Positions 1-8,844 are shown, counted from the first letter of the stretch. The stretch is DNA of 32,486 nt from Thiohalocapsa sp. (GCF_022340605.1 NZ_JAJDNQ010000139.1:1-32486), one strand, 5' to 3'. Program-made: numbers and translations. Notes: generated from the sequence alone by a model not told the origin.

Positions 1-1375
1 CGGCCAGCTCGTGCAGCCGTTGCGCCTGGTGGGCCGGCAGGTGTTCGGCCAGTGCCGGGTCGGTGCAGGCGTCGGCGAGGGGCAGCTCGCGCTCGGTGGC
101 GAAGCCGGCGAGGCGCTTCAGGGTGCTCGGGCCGATCTCGCGGCGCGGCACGTTGACGATGCGCAGGAAGGCGGCGTCGTCCGCCGGATTGGCCAGCAGG
201 CGCAGGTAGGCCATGACGTCCTTGATCTCGGCGCGGGCGAAGAACGACGTCCCGCCGCTGAGGAAATAGGGCACGCCGAGGCTGCGCAGCGCCTGCTCGA
301 AGGGCCGCGCCTGGTGGTTGCTGCGGTAGAGGATGGCGATGCTGCCGTAGGGCCGGTCCTTGGTGAGGTGGGCGTGCTGGATCTCGGCGGCGACGCGCTC
401 GGCCTCGTGCGCCTCGTCGCGGCAGACCAGCACGCGCGCGGGCTCACCGGGGCCGAGCTCGCACCACAGGCGCTTGTCGAACAGGTGCGGGTTGTGGCCG
501 ATGAGGGTGTTGGCGAGCTTCAGGATGCGCCCGCTCGACCGATAGTTCTGCTCCAGCATGACGACCTTGAGCGTCGGATAGTGGTCGCGCAGTCGTGCCA
601 GGTTGTCGGGCCGCGCGCCGCGCCAGGCATAGATGGACTGGTCGTCGTCGCCCACCACGGTGAAGGCGCCGCGCGGCCCCACCAGCAGGCGCACCAGCTC
701 GTATTGGGCGCCGTTGGTGTCCTGGTACTCGTCCACCAGCAGGTGGCGGATGCGGTTCTGCCAGCGCTCGCGGGCGTCGTGGTCGTCGCGCAGCAGGCGC
801 ACTGGGCGGACGATGAGGTCGTCGAAGTCGCACGCGTTGTAGGCGGCGAGGCTTTGCTCGTAGTCGGCGTAGAGGCCGGCGAGGGCGGCCTCGAAGTCGT
901 CCTCCGCGGTGCTTGCCGCGCGGGCGGGGTCGATGAGGTCGTTCTTCCAGCGCGAGATGCGCCCGAGTGCGGCGGCGGCGGAGACGGCGTCCTCCAGCGC
1001 GTGCTCGCGCAGGTGCGCCTTCAGCACCGTGGCGCCGTCCTCGGGGTCGAACAGCGAGAAGCCGGGCCGGAGCCCCACGGCGGCGGCCTCGCGGCGCAGC
1101 AGGTTCAGCCCGAAGGTGTGGAAGGTGGACACCTTGAGCCCGCGGCCGTCCCGCCCCTTGAGCAGGGTGCCGACCCGCGACTTCATCTCCCGCGCCGCCT
1201 TGTTGGTAAAGGTGAGCGCGACGATGGCGTTGGCCGGCAACCCGTGCGTGCGCACCAGGTGCGCGATCTTGCGGGTGATGACCCGGGTCTTGCCGGAGCC
1301 GGCGCCGGCGATGACCAGCAATGGTCCGCCGACGTGCTCGACGGCCTCGGCTTGGCGGGGGTTGAGAGCGGGCAT
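1..1375 (-). CDS. rep: ATP-dependent DNA helicase Rep (N-terminal part, runs off window)
   Basis: Superfamily 1 3'-5' DNA helicase that helps replication forks pass obstacles. The frame starts at an ATG (1373-1375, minus) and stays open to base 1, giving about 458 of the roughly 670 residues usual for Rep. The start reads MPALNPRQAEAVEHVGG. Walker A GAGSGKT is at residues 24-30, followed by TFTNKAAREMK. Walker B reads LLVDEYQDT, and motif III reads GDDDQSIYAWRGARP. Later come LEQNYRSS and GGTSFF. The residues between motifs follow E. coli Rep more closely than UvrD, as I recall both sequences (for example the NDL/FDDLI and PRREIGP segments). No strong Shine-Dalgarno is visible before the ATG. 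The 5' flank carries a short GTACGG repeat, at about 1388-1414. Confidence 0.93.
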   Translation of the reverse strand, partial: MPALNPRQAEAVEHVGGPLLVIAGAGSGKTRVITRKIAHLVRTHGLPANAIVALTFTNKAAREMKSRVGTLLKGRDGRGLKVSTFHTFGLNLLRREAAAVGLRPGFSLFDPEDGATVLKAHLREHALEDAVSAAAALGRISRWKNDLIDPARAASTAEDDFEAALAGLYADYEQSLAAYNACDFDDLIVRPVRLLRDDHDARERWQNRIRHLLVDEYQDTNGAQYELVRLLVGPRGAFTVVGDDDQSIYAWRGARPDNLARLRDHYPTLKVVMLEQNYRSSGRILKLANTLIGHNPHLFDKRLWCELGPGEPARVLVCRDEAHEAERVAAEIQHAHLTKDRPYGSIAILYRSNHQARPFEQALRSLGVPYFLSGGTSFFARAEIKDVMAYLRLLANPADDAAFLRIVNVPRREIGPSTLKRLAGFATERELPLADACTDPALAEHLPAHQAQRLHELA

Positions 1376-1479
1376 GGGTTTTAGGAAGTACGGGATACGC
1401 GGTACGGAGTACGGGGGCGGGGCGCAGCGTACTGCAATATGACGGTCGGTGCGGGGTGTGCCCGACGCCTGGGGCCGGC

Positions 1480-1504
1480 GTGGGAGCGGCGTCCCCGCCG
1501 CGAT
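1480..1504 (+). repeat. REP-type element, hairpin variant A
   Basis: The element has a GTGGGA head followed by a hairpin, GCGGCG-TCCC-CGCCGC, and a GAT tail. The same 25 bases recur without change at 32134-32158. The head-plus-hairpin layout is that of the REP sequences known from Pseudomonas and related bacteria. Confidence 0.75.
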
Positions 1505-1575
1505 TGCCGGGGCATGACAGCGTGGACTTGGCCGACCCCGATGCGTGGGAGGCTGGGCCGGCATTCGGCGTGGCA

Positions 1576-1706
1576 GCGCTTGTGGGGGCGGCACGCTCGG
1601 TGCCGCGACCGGCGCCAGAGCAGCGCACCACGCCCCGCGCAACCGCCGAGCGGCCGGCAACCTCCCCCAGCCGTCGTCGCGCCACAAAAGGCAGTGGCGC
1701 TCCCAC
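1576..1706 (+). repeat. 131-bp composite repeat, copy 1
   Basis: The copy begins with a REP-like element whose head is GTGGGG. Its hairpin is variant B: GCGGCAC-GCTCG-GTGCCGC, a 7-bp stem. It ends in GGCGCTCCCAC, the inverted partner of the head, so the 125-bp core (1582-1706) has imperfect inverted ends as in BIME or MITE-like units. Copy 2 at 1740-1870 differs at only two positions by eye. Confidence 0.8.
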
Positions 1707-1739
1707 AACCGCGGCCCCGGAGCAGCCGTCATGCGAGCT

Positions 1740-1870
1740 GCGCTTGTGGGAGCGGCACGCTCGGTGCCGCGACCGGCGCCAGAGCAGCGCACCACGCCCC
1801 GCGCAACCGCCCAGCGGCCGGCAACCTCCCCCAGCCGTCGTCGCGCCACAAAAGGCAGTGGCGCTCCCAC
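1740..1870 (+). repeat. 131-bp composite repeat, copy 2
   Basis: This is a direct duplicate of 1576-1706 with no length difference, separated from it by a 33-bp spacer. By eye there are two substitutions: GTGGGA for GTGGGG in the head, and CCCAGCGG for CCGAGCGG in the interior. The left end carries the variant B hairpin and the right end the inverted GCTCCCAC. Confidence 0.8.
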
Positions 1871-2037
1871 GCCGGCCCGCCTGAAGCGGCCGTATCCGTG
1901 CGCACCACGTCAATTCTTGCCCATCAGCCTGGTGAACCCCTAGCCTCTCGCTCCCAGCCCCACCCGGCGATCACCGGCACATCGGCCGGGCCATTCGTAA
2001 TAAACTAGCGGGATTGTTCGGAGGTACCGCCACAGCC

Positions 2038-2403
2038 ATGCCACACGCCAGCATCGCGCCAAGGACCCTGTTGCCCATCCTGCTCGCCTGGGGGGTCGGC
2101 CTCGGCTTCTGCACGGGCGCCATCGCGCAACCGGATGACGAGGGCGGCTTCCTGTCCGGCCCGGCGGTGCCGGCGCCGCCGACGTCACGGGAGCGCTTGG
2201 AGCCGGAGGTGACCATCATCGAGACCGAGCAGGAGGTCATCTACGAGTATCGGGTCAAGGGACAGGTCTACATGGTCAAGATCCAGCCCGTCGTCGGCCC
2301 GCCCTACTACCTGCTCGACACCAACGGCGACGGCGTCCTGGACGTCCAGAAGAACCGCACGCCGAACCTCGCCGTGCCGCAGTGGCTCCTGTTTAGCTGG
2401 TGA
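2038..2403 (+). CDS. DUF2782 family small exported protein
   Basis: A 121-residue protein of unknown function. An N-terminal hydrophobic segment ending near IAQPDDE (about residues 8-35) looks like a signal peptide. The conserved C-terminal half carries EVTIIETEQEVIYEYRVKG and then VYMVKIQPVVGPPYYLLD, followed by TNGDGVLD, which is the DUF2782 pattern. These proteins are small, periplasmic or membrane-linked and common in gammaproteobacteria. I chose the ATG at 2038, with GGAGG at 2020-2024 (13 nt, a little long). An in-frame TTG at 2014 lies upstream of that Shine-Dalgarno and would make the leader start less hydrophobic. The TRAP gene follows 65 bp downstream and could be co-transcribed. 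Confidence 0.8.
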   Translation: MPHASIAPRTLLPILLAWGVGLGFCTGAIAQPDDEGGFLSGPAVPAPPTSRERLEPEVTIIETEQEVIYEYRVKGQVYMVKIQPVVGPPYYLLDTNGDGVLDVQKNRTPNLAVPQWLLFSW

Positions 2404-2468
2404 CGATGTAACACCGCCCCCGACTCGGAAGCGGGTCCCGCGGCGGCTGCCTGAGGTTGTAGGTCCGC

Positions 2469-3065
2469 ATGGCGCAGGAGTCTCTCAAGGCACGGCTGCT
2501 CACGCTCGCCGGCTGGCTCGACCTGGTCAACGCCTGGGTCGGACGGGTCATTGCCTGGCTGGCGCTGGCCATGGTGCTCGTGACCTTCCTGGTGGTGGTG
2601 CTGCGCTATGGCTTCGATGCGGGCTCCATCGCGTTGCAGGAGTCCGTCACCTACATGCACGCGACGCTGTTCATGCTGGCTGCCGCCTACACGCTTCAGC
2701 GCGACGGCCACGTGCGCGTTGACATCTTCTACCAGGGCTTCTCGCGCCGCGGCCGCGCCTGGGTGGATATGCTCGGGACGCTGATCCTGCTGGTTCCGGT
2801 GTGCCTGTTCATCCTGGCCTCGTCCTGGGGCTACGTGGCGGAGTCCTGGGCGGTGCACGAGGGCTCGCGCGAGGCGGGCGGCCTGCCCTACGTCTATTTG
2901 CTCAAGACGCTGATGGTGGCGATGCCCCTGTTGCTGCTGCTCCAGGGTGTCGTTTGGATGCTGCGCAATGGGCTTTTCCTTGCCGGCGTCGAGGCGGCGT
3001 TGCCGGCGGCCGTGGCGGGCGAGCCTGGCTCGGTTGGTGGGGCGGGAGGCCATGCCGATGGTTGA
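2469..3065 (+). CDS. dctQ: TRAP transporter small permease subunit (DctQ type)
   Basis: A 198-residue membrane protein with four hydrophobic helices (roughly residues 25-45, 55-75, 100-120 and 140-165), the usual size and topology of the small TRAP subunit. TRAP systems are Na+-driven secondary importers of organic acids and similar solutes; the small subunit pairs with the large permease in the inner membrane. Family-typical stretches include VVLRYGFDAGSIALQES and YTLQRDGHVRVDIFY. Closest in style to the mannitol/chloroaromatic group (COG4665), judged from memory. The start ATG follows GAGGTTGTAGGT. The stop overlaps the start of the large subunit by 8 bp, so the two are translated together. 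The substrate cannot be read from sequence. Confidence 0.87.
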   Translation: MAQESLKARLLTLAGWLDLVNAWVGRVIAWLALAMVLVTFLVVVLRYGFDAGSIALQESVTYMHATLFMLAAAYTLQRDGHVRVDIFYQGFSRRGRAWVDMLGTLILLVPVCLFILASSWGYVAESWAVHEGSREAGGLPYVYLLKTLMVAMPLLLLLQGVVWMLRNGLFLAGVEAALPAAVAGEPGSVGGAGGHADG

Positions 3066-4440
3066 GCTGATGCCGCTGCTGCTCTTCGTCGGCGTCGGCG
3101 CGGTGCTGCTGCTGGGCTATCCGGTCGCGCTGTCGCTGGGGGGCACGGCGCTGGTGTTCGCTTACGTGGGCCAGTTGTTCGGACTCTTCGACCACGCCTT
3201 CATCGAGGCGCTGCCGAACCGGATCTACGGCGTGATGACCAACGAAACGCTCATCGCCGTGCCGCTGTTCATTTTTATGGGCGTGATGCTGGAGCGCTCG
3301 CGGGTGGCCGAGAATCTGCTCGACACCATGGCGATGCTGTTCGGCCCCATGCGCGGCGGCTTGGGCATTTCCGTCACCGTGGTGGGCATGCTGCTCGCTG
3401 CCAGCACCGGCATCGTCGGCGCCACCGTGGTCACCATGGGCCTGTTGTCGCTGCCCACCATGCTGAAGCGCAACTACGCGCCCAGCGTGGCCGCCGGCAC
3501 CATCTGCGCATCCGGCACCCTGGGCCAGATCATCCCGCCGTCCATTGTGCTGGTGCTGCTGGGGGACGTGCTGTCGGCGGCCTATCAGCAGGCGCAGTTG
3601 AACATGGGCGTGTTCTCGCCGGATACGGTGTCCGTGGGTGACCTGTTCGTCGGTGCGCTGATTCCTGGCCTGCTGCTGGTGGTGGCCTACATCGGCTACA
3701 TGATCGGCGTCGCGGTGTTCCGACCGGACGCGGTGCCGGCCATCCCGGCCGGCGAGCGCCCGCCGGTCGACCGGCACTTCTGGCTGCGGGTGGTGAAGGT
3801 GCTGCTGCCGCCGCTCGGGCTCATCGTTGCGGTGCTGGGGTCGATTCTGTATGGCATCGCCACACCCACCGAGGCGGCCTCGGTGGGCGCCGTGGGTGCG
3901 TTGCTGCTGGCGGCGGCGCAGCGGCAACTGAATCTGCGCACGCTCACCACGGTGGTGCGGCAGACCACCGTGGTCACCAGCATGGTGTTCCTGATCTTCA
4001 TCGGTGCCGCCATCTTCTCGCTGGTGTTCCGCGGCTTTGGCGGCGACGAGGTGGTGACGGAGTTCCTCACCAACCTGCCGGGCGGTGTCGTCGGCGCCGT
4101 CGCGCTGGTGATGCTGGTGATGTTCCTGCTCGGGTTCATCCTGGACTTCATCGAGATCACCTTCGTGGTGGTGCCCATCGTCGGCCCGGTGTTGCTGTCG
4201 ATGGGGCTCGACCCGGTCTGGCTCGGCGTGATGATCGCCGTCAACCTCCAGACCTCCTTCCTGACGCCGCCGTTCGGCTTCTCGCTGTTCTACCTCCGCG
4301 GCGTCGCGCCGCCGGAGGTCACCACACCGCAGATCTATCGCGGCGTGGTGCCCTTCATCGTGCTGCAGTTGCTGATGCTGGCGGCGCTGGCGCTGTTCCC
4401 GCAACTCGCCACCTGGCTGCCACACGCCGTCTACTCCTGA
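3058..4440 (+). CDS. dctM: TRAP transporter large permease subunit (DctM type)
   Basis: A 460-residue, very hydrophobic protein with about 12-13 membrane segments, matching the large TRAP subunit that carries the transport path. Typical motifs are GYPVALSLGG near the N-terminus, AVPLFIFMGVMLERS, GATVVTMGLLSLPTML, GTICASGTLGQIIPPS, a second-repeat segment ending FILDFIEITFVVVPI, and LQTSFLTPPFGFSLFYLRG. Style is that of the COG4664 mannitol/chloroaromatic group (from memory). I chose the ATG at 3058 because GGGAGG (3044-3049) sits 8 nt upstream; an ATG at 3052 would leave only two bases after that motif. No binding protein (DctP) gene lies next to the pair, so that subunit must be encoded elsewhere. 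Confidence 0.9.
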   Translation: MVELMPLLLFVGVGAVLLLGYPVALSLGGTALVFAYVGQLFGLFDHAFIEALPNRIYGVMTNETLIAVPLFIFMGVMLERSRVAENLLDTMAMLFGPMRGGLGISVTVVGMLLAASTGIVGATVVTMGLLSLPTMLKRNYAPSVAAGTICASGTLGQIIPPSIVLVLLGDVLSAAYQQAQLNMGVFSPDTVSVGDLFVGALIPGLLLVVAYIGYMIGVAVFRPDAVPAIPAGERPPVDRHFWLRVVKVLLPPLGLIVAVLGSILYGIATPTEAASVGAVGALLLAAAQRQLNLRTLTTVVRQTTVVTSMVFLIFIGAAIFSLVFRGFGGDEVVTEFLTNLPGGVVGAVALVMLVMFLLGFILDFIEITFVVVPIVGPVLLSMGLDPVWLGVMIAVNLQTSFLTPPFGFSLFYLRGVAPPEVTTPQIYRGVVPFIVLQLLMLAALALFPQLATWLPHAVYS

Positions 4441-4511
4441 AAGTCCGCACCGTCGACGGCTGCCGCCTTGCCGGTGCAGAATCAAGGCGGTGTGCAATGC
4501 GAGGATCTGGC

Positions 4512-5111
4512 ATGAGCATCATCGCGAATACACTGCCCCGCGCCTCGAGCCTGGGCGCGATCGTCCGCTTCAGCGTCGACGATTACCACCGCATGGGCGA
4601 GGCCGGCATCCTCGGCCCTGACTTGCGCACGGAGCTGATCGACGGAGAGGTGGTGGAAATGCCGCCAATCGGACACCCGCACGCGGGTACGGTGAAGCTG
4701 CTGTCCAACCTGTTGAAGGAGGCGTTGGGCGCCGCGGCCATTGTCTCTGTCCAAGATCCGGTCCGGCTCGACGACTACACCGAGCCCCTCCCGGACATCG
4801 CGCTGCTGCGCCCGCGCGCGGATTACTACCGCAACAGTCATCTCACCCCGGACGATGTATTGCTGCTGATCGAGGTGGCCGACACCTCCGTCGCCTACGA
4901 CCGTGACGTGAAGCTTCCGCGCTATGCCCGCGCCGGGATCCCGGAGGCCTGGCTGGTGGATTTGGGCGCAGGGCGTCTGACGCGCCATTGCCGCCCGGCC
5001 GGGGGCACCTACACGGAGATCCTCGAGGCCGCCGATCTGCGCGCGCTGCCTGTGCCGCCGGTCGGCACCGGCACGCCGCCGGCAACCCTGGATCTTAGCG
5101 CCTTGTTCTGA
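4512..5111 (+). CDS. Uma2 family (DUF820) protein, putative PD-(D/E)XK nuclease fold
   Basis: A 199-residue protein. The N-terminal part has the Uma2 opening (FSVDDYHRMGEAGIL, then RTELIDGEVVEM), where the E is a candidate catalytic residue. The centre has EPLPDIALLRPR with the aspartate, then LLLIEVADTS with the E-x-(A/S/V) element. These are the Glu/Asp/Glu positions of the restriction-endonuclease-like fold. The usual lysine position after IEV is not obvious. Uma2 proteins are abundant in cyanobacteria and scattered elsewhere, and their biological role is not established. The ATG at 4512 follows GCGAGGATCTGGC. Only 71 bp separate it from the TRAP genes, and it converges on the patatin gene. 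A decayed relative is present at 24316-24550. Confidence 0.85.
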   Translation: MSIIANTLPRASSLGAIVRFSVDDYHRMGEAGILGPDLRTELIDGEVVEMPPIGHPHAGTVKLLSNLLKEALGAAAIVSVQDPVRLDDYTEPLPDIALLRPRADYYRNSHLTPDDVLLLIEVADTSVAYDRDVKLPRYARAGIPEAWLVDLGAGRLTRHCRPAGGTYTEILEAADLRALPVPPVGTGTPPATLDLSALF

Positions 5112-5259
5112 GCGCCCCTGTTCCGCGCGGCGGACGCTGCCGGCTTCAATGTCAGCGGCTCGAGGCCCTGAAAATGTCGGGGCGAGGCGCTGTGGACCGG
5201 TGTTTGCGGCACGCCGGCGCTTCTTCCCTGGGCGTTCCCGCGCCAGTGCACTACCCCCG

Positions 5260-8200
5260 CTACGGAAGCATCGCGGCGGCCGTCCGCATCCGCACCTCCG
5301 GGCGCGGCGGCGGTGGCGCCAGCGGCGCCGGCAGGCATGCCTCGCCGAGCTTGTCCGCCGCGGCGCGCATGCCCGCGGCGGCCGTGGGCGACAGGTACCA
5401 GCCGAGCGGGTAGAGGATGTGCTCGTCGAGCAGATCGCAGTTGTGCACCAGCGGTGCCTCGCGCATCGCCGGCGGGGCGTCCAGAATCGGCCGCCTGGAC
5501 GGGCCGGAGGCCGCGGGCGCGCTGGGTGCGTCCGGCGCCTCGTCGCGCTGGCGGCTCGCCACGGCCGCCGCCCGCAGCAAGCGCCAGCTCTGCACCGCGC
5601 GGCAGATGTCGAACTCTGCCACACGGCCGTTGGCGCCGGTGCCAATAGACTTGAGGGCGGTCACAGCGGGGCCGATGACGTCGGGATACACCTCCAGGTC
5701 TCCGGGCTCCGGCGTCGGCAGCGGCGGGCACGCCGGCTGTCCGGGAGCAAGCTCGGCGGACGCCGGCACCGGCTTGACGCCGTTGCGGATCTTGACGGCC
5801 TGCGGCAAGAGCCGGGTGCGGGCGTCGGCCAGGATCAGTGGGTCGATACCGCAGGGGTTGGGCTCGTCCGTTGAGAACAGGCAGCGGGTGAATGCACGGA
5901 TGACGTCCGCGCTGGTGTGGCCGCCGCTGTTGTCGAAGTATCCGCCGTCGGCGAGGTGATAGCGGTCGACGAAAGTGCGGCCGTCCTGCGTGCCGGCGGC
6001 GCCGATGGCGTTGACGTAGGTGAAGCGTGCCGAGTTGTGGGCGGCGGTGCTGAGCGGCAAATCCGGCCCGAGGACCGTCGCTTGGCCGATACTGGATGGG
6101 AAGTCCGCGGCGTCGATGCGGATGGGGCTGGCGATGGCGCGGCTGCCGTCCTCCACGCGGGTGCTGTTCAGGAACAGGTAGGGCGGCGTCGCGTTGGCCT
6201 CCAGCACCGGCCTGCGCAGCGCGGGCAGCGCGGCTTCCAGCTCACGCTCGAACTTGAGCCCACGGCTCAGCATCGCGCAGCCCGGGGTCGCGCACCAGGG
6301 CAAGGGGCCGAGCGCCAGCGTGGTGGGCAGGAAGACGCCCAGGACATCCTCGAACAACCAGGCGGATAGGAGCGGCGTCAGCAGATTGGCCTCGGCGAGC
6401 CGGTCGATGCAAGGCGCCGCCTCCCGGCGGCATACGGTCCAGGCCGCCGCCCCGATGGAGCCGCCGGAGACGCCGGAGACGGAGAAGGTGCGGTGCTCGA
6501 ACTGCGGCACCTTCCGTTCGAGCCGTTCCAGCGCCAGCGCCGTCCAGTACGCGGCGCGGATGCCGCCGCCCTCCGCGGAGACGAAGTAGACGGGCACGGC
6601 GTCCATGCCGCTGCCAGGCGTCTCTGCCAGCAGGCGATTCGTCCACGCCGCGATGGCGTCGTCCAGCGCCACCGGACCGCGGTCGTGGGCGGCTGACCGT
6701 GCGGTGTCTCCGGGCGGCGGCGCCCCCAGCAAGCGGTCGGCCACCCAAAGTACCGGCAACGCCAACACGGTGAGCAGCAGGAAGAAGCCGACGTCGACGG
6801 CCAGGTGTCCGCGCGCACCGCGGTGCTCAGCCGCCACCAGCCCGACACGCGCAAGGCCCCGGGGTGCCCAGGTGAGGCGGTCGATGATCCAGCGCATCCA
6901 CAGCGGTTCCTGGTCGCGCGACGGCGCCGTGAGCCGGTTGCAGCTCCAGACGAGCGCGATCGCCAGTAGCGCCGCGAGTGCCAACTGCGCCAGCCACATG
7001 CCCAGGATCACACCATCCCCGGCGGTCGCGAAGGGCCGGGTCAGGATGCGGTGCGTATCGGTGAGCCCGAGGCCGCTCAGTATGCCGGCCAGGATGAGCA
7101 GCGCCAGCACCCAGGGAATGCCCTGGCGCTGTGCGGCCTGCGCCAGCAGGCCCAGCACGCAGGTCCACAGCGTCAGTGCCAGCGCGATGACCGCCACGGT
7201 GACGGGCACCCGGCCGTCGAGCGCGAGGTTGAGCCCGCGCACCAACTCGAAGCCCGCGAGCGCCAGGAGCGGCAGGCTCAGTGGCGCGTTGGTAAGCCAG
7301 AGCGGGAAGCGGTAGCGCCGCTGGGTCAGCTCCGCGGCTGCATCTTCCAGCCCGACCACGTTGTAGTACAGCGAGCCCTTGCGGACGCCGCGGCCGCACG
7401 GGCCGGGCAGGGGCCGCTGCGCGGACGTCTCGCGGCCGGTGTCCTTGACGAAGCCGACCTGGATGCCGACGGCGAGCAACGCCGTCGCCACGGCGAACCA
7501 GAACAGCACCTCCGCGGTGCCCTGGGCGGCGCCGAGCACGGGCGCCCAGCTCCCCGCATCGCCCGTGGCAGCGTGCTGAGCGACCGCCCCGGCGACGGCC
7601 ACCCGCGCGGCATCGCCGCTCGCCATGCCCGCCAGCGCAATCAACACCAGTAGCGGCACCAGCCCAAGCCAGCGCGCCCACCACTTCGCGAACTGATCCC
7701 GGCCGTCGGGGGCGCGCGGTTGCCCCGGCGCGGCCGCCGTGGGCGCGGGTGACGCAGCGTCGGGGGCGGAGGGCGGCAACCCGTCGCCCATGACCTCGGC
7801 ATCGAGCGAGCGCATGCGCGCCGGAATGCGGCTCCAAAGCCAGCAGGCATAGGCGAGCATCCAGACCGCCACCACGCTCAGGACGATGGCGAGCACGGCC
7901 CAGACCGCCTGCCCATCGCTCGCGAGCGCCTCGGGCAAGGGCACCAGCGCCTGCGCCATGCCCACCAGCACATCGCGGCTCTGATCCATGCCCACCGACA
8001 GGAAGCCGAACAGCACGAGGATCGCCAGTACGTAACGGCTGCGCAAGATGATTCGCGCCACCGCCAGGCGCAGCAGCGTGCGCTCGCGGCGGCGCCCATC
8101 CGCCGTCGTGCCGAATCCGGACAGCAGGCCGAAGAACCAGAGCATGAACAGCGCGGCGGCGACGCCGATCGCGATCCAGGCGAGCGTGCCCTTGATCGCG

Positions 8201-8844
8201 GCGGCCGTGTTCATGGCGCCGTAGCCGACCGGAGGCGTCATCGGCGCGAGCCGCCATGCCTGCCAGTTCTCCACCCAGTCCGCGGCAAGCAGCGCCGCCG
8301 GCAGCAGCGCCAGCAGCAGTAGCGGCAGCCGTGCCCGGCCGGGCTCATCGGGCGTCGCCGCCGGCGCCTCCTGCCCGAGCTCATGTCCTGGCGCCTGCCT
8401 TGTGCGCCAGCGCCCGCAGCGCGCGCCCTGACGGTCCGCGATCAGCTCGGAGAGAAGACGTGCGTAGAGCGCCGCGAGAAAGCCCGCGTAGACGAGGCCC
8501 CAGAGCGTGTCGAGGAGCAGCAGCCACGGAACCGCGTGCTGCTGCCGCGGCGTCCAGCAGGCGTGCACGAGGGCGCTGCGGTCGCCGGTCTGCACGACGC
8601 CGCCGCATGATTGGAGCGGTTCCGTGAGCTGCCCGCCGTTCAGGAACGCCATGAAGCCGAGGTCATCGCTCACCGAAAGCAGCTGATTGCCGGCCACCAC
8701 CAGCACCCCGAGCAGCAGGGTGAGCGCGAGCCACCCGGCGAGCAGGTCCGCGCCCCATGGACAGCAGCAGAGCCGGTGGAGGAAGTCGTCGAGCATGCGG
8801 CGGTGCTCATTTGGACGGCCGCTTGCGGCTAAGGCATCGGGCAT
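5260..8844 (-). CDS. large polytopic membrane protein with C-terminal patatin-like lipase domain
   Basis: A 1194-residue protein. Roughly the first 720 residues hold many hydrophobic helices (for example around residues 35-55, 105-130, 170-190, 215-245 and 270-295, and several more to about 700), broken by charged or proline/alanine-rich loops. The C-terminal part has the patatin signature: glycine-rich oxyanion segment EGGGIRAAYW (about 756-765), nucleophile elbow SGVSGGSIG (serine near 793), and DGGYFDNSGG with the catalytic aspartate (near 965). Patatins are acyl hydrolases with a Ser-Asp dyad, usually acting on phospholipids. I chose the ATG at 8844 because GGAGGAACAG precedes it directly; the frame stays open further upstream but that part looks non-coding. 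Substrate and role are unknown; the gene stands alone between convergent and divergent neighbours. Confidence 0.85.
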   Translation of the reverse strand: MPDALAASGRPNEHRRMLDDFLHRLCCCPWGADLLAGWLALTLLLGVLVVAGNQLLSVSDDLGFMAFLNGGQLTEPLQSCGGVVQTGDRSALVHACWTPRQQHAVPWLLLLDTLWGLVYAGFLAALYARLLSELIADRQGARCGRWRTRQAPGHELGQEAPAATPDEPGRARLPLLLLALLPAALLAADWVENWQAWRLAPMTPPVGYGAMNTAAAIKGTLAWIAIGVAAALFMLWFFGLLSGFGTTADGRRRERTLLRLAVARIILRSRYVLAILVLFGFLSVGMDQSRDVLVGMAQALVPLPEALASDGQAVWAVLAIVLSVVAVWMLAYACWLWSRIPARMRSLDAEVMGDGLPPSAPDAASPAPTAAAPGQPRAPDGRDQFAKWWARWLGLVPLLVLIALAGMASGDAARVAVAGAVAQHAATGDAGSWAPVLGAAQGTAEVLFWFAVATALLAVGIQVGFVKDTGRETSAQRPLPGPCGRGVRKGSLYYNVVGLEDAAAELTQRRYRFPLWLTNAPLSLPLLALAGFELVRGLNLALDGRVPVTVAVIALALTLWTCVLGLLAQAAQRQGIPWVLALLILAGILSGLGLTDTHRILTRPFATAGDGVILGMWLAQLALAALLAIALVWSCNRLTAPSRDQEPLWMRWIIDRLTWAPRGLARVGLVAAEHRGARGHLAVDVGFFLLLTVLALPVLWVADRLLGAPPPGDTARSAAHDRGPVALDDAIAAWTNRLLAETPGSGMDAVPVYFVSAEGGGIRAAYWTALALERLERKVPQFEHRTFSVSGVSGGSIGAAAWTVCRREAAPCIDRLAEANLLTPLLSAWLFEDVLGVFLPTTLALGPLPWCATPGCAMLSRGLKFERELEAALPALRRPVLEANATPPYLFLNSTRVEDGSRAIASPIRIDAADFPSSIGQATVLGPDLPLSTAAHNSARFTYVNAIGAAGTQDGRTFVDRYHLADGGYFDNSGGHTSADVIRAFTRCLFSTDEPNPCGIDPLILADARTRLLPQAVKIRNGVKPVPASAELAPGQPACPPLPTPEPGDLEVYPDVIGPAVTALKSIGTGANGRVAEFDICRAVQSWRLLRAAAVASRQRDEAPDAPSAPAASGPSRRPILDAPPAMREAPLVHNCDLLDEHILYPLGWYLSPTAAAGMRAAADKLGEACLPAPLAPPPPRPEVRMRTAAAMLP

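Larger units (their letters stand above)
1376..2037. other. gene-free interval rich in REP-type repeats
   Basis: This 660-bp stretch lies between the divergent rep and DUF2782 genes. Open frames here are not supported: they read through repeated DNA on both strands and have arginine/proline/alanine-rich translations. It holds GTACGG repeats near 1388-1414, one REP element at 1480-1504 and two copies of a 131-bp composite repeat. No clear sigma-70 promoter is visible. The last 50 bases, which are more AT-rich (TAATAAAC near 1998-2006), are the likeliest promoter region for the DUF2782 gene. Confidence 0.6.

Noticed and set aside
11..1384. Long plus-strand frame and a long minus-strand frame (444-1913) over rep
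   Set aside because: Both are out of frame with the helicase motifs, which are unambiguous in the minus frame ending at 1375. Their translations are Gly/Val/Ala- or Arg-rich.
2902..4497. Long open frame on minus (531 codons) opposite the TRAP large subunit
   Set aside because: Its translation is His/Gln/Arg/Asp-rich low-complexity sequence, a usual mirror of a GC-rich gene. The plus-strand DctM protein is clearly the real product.
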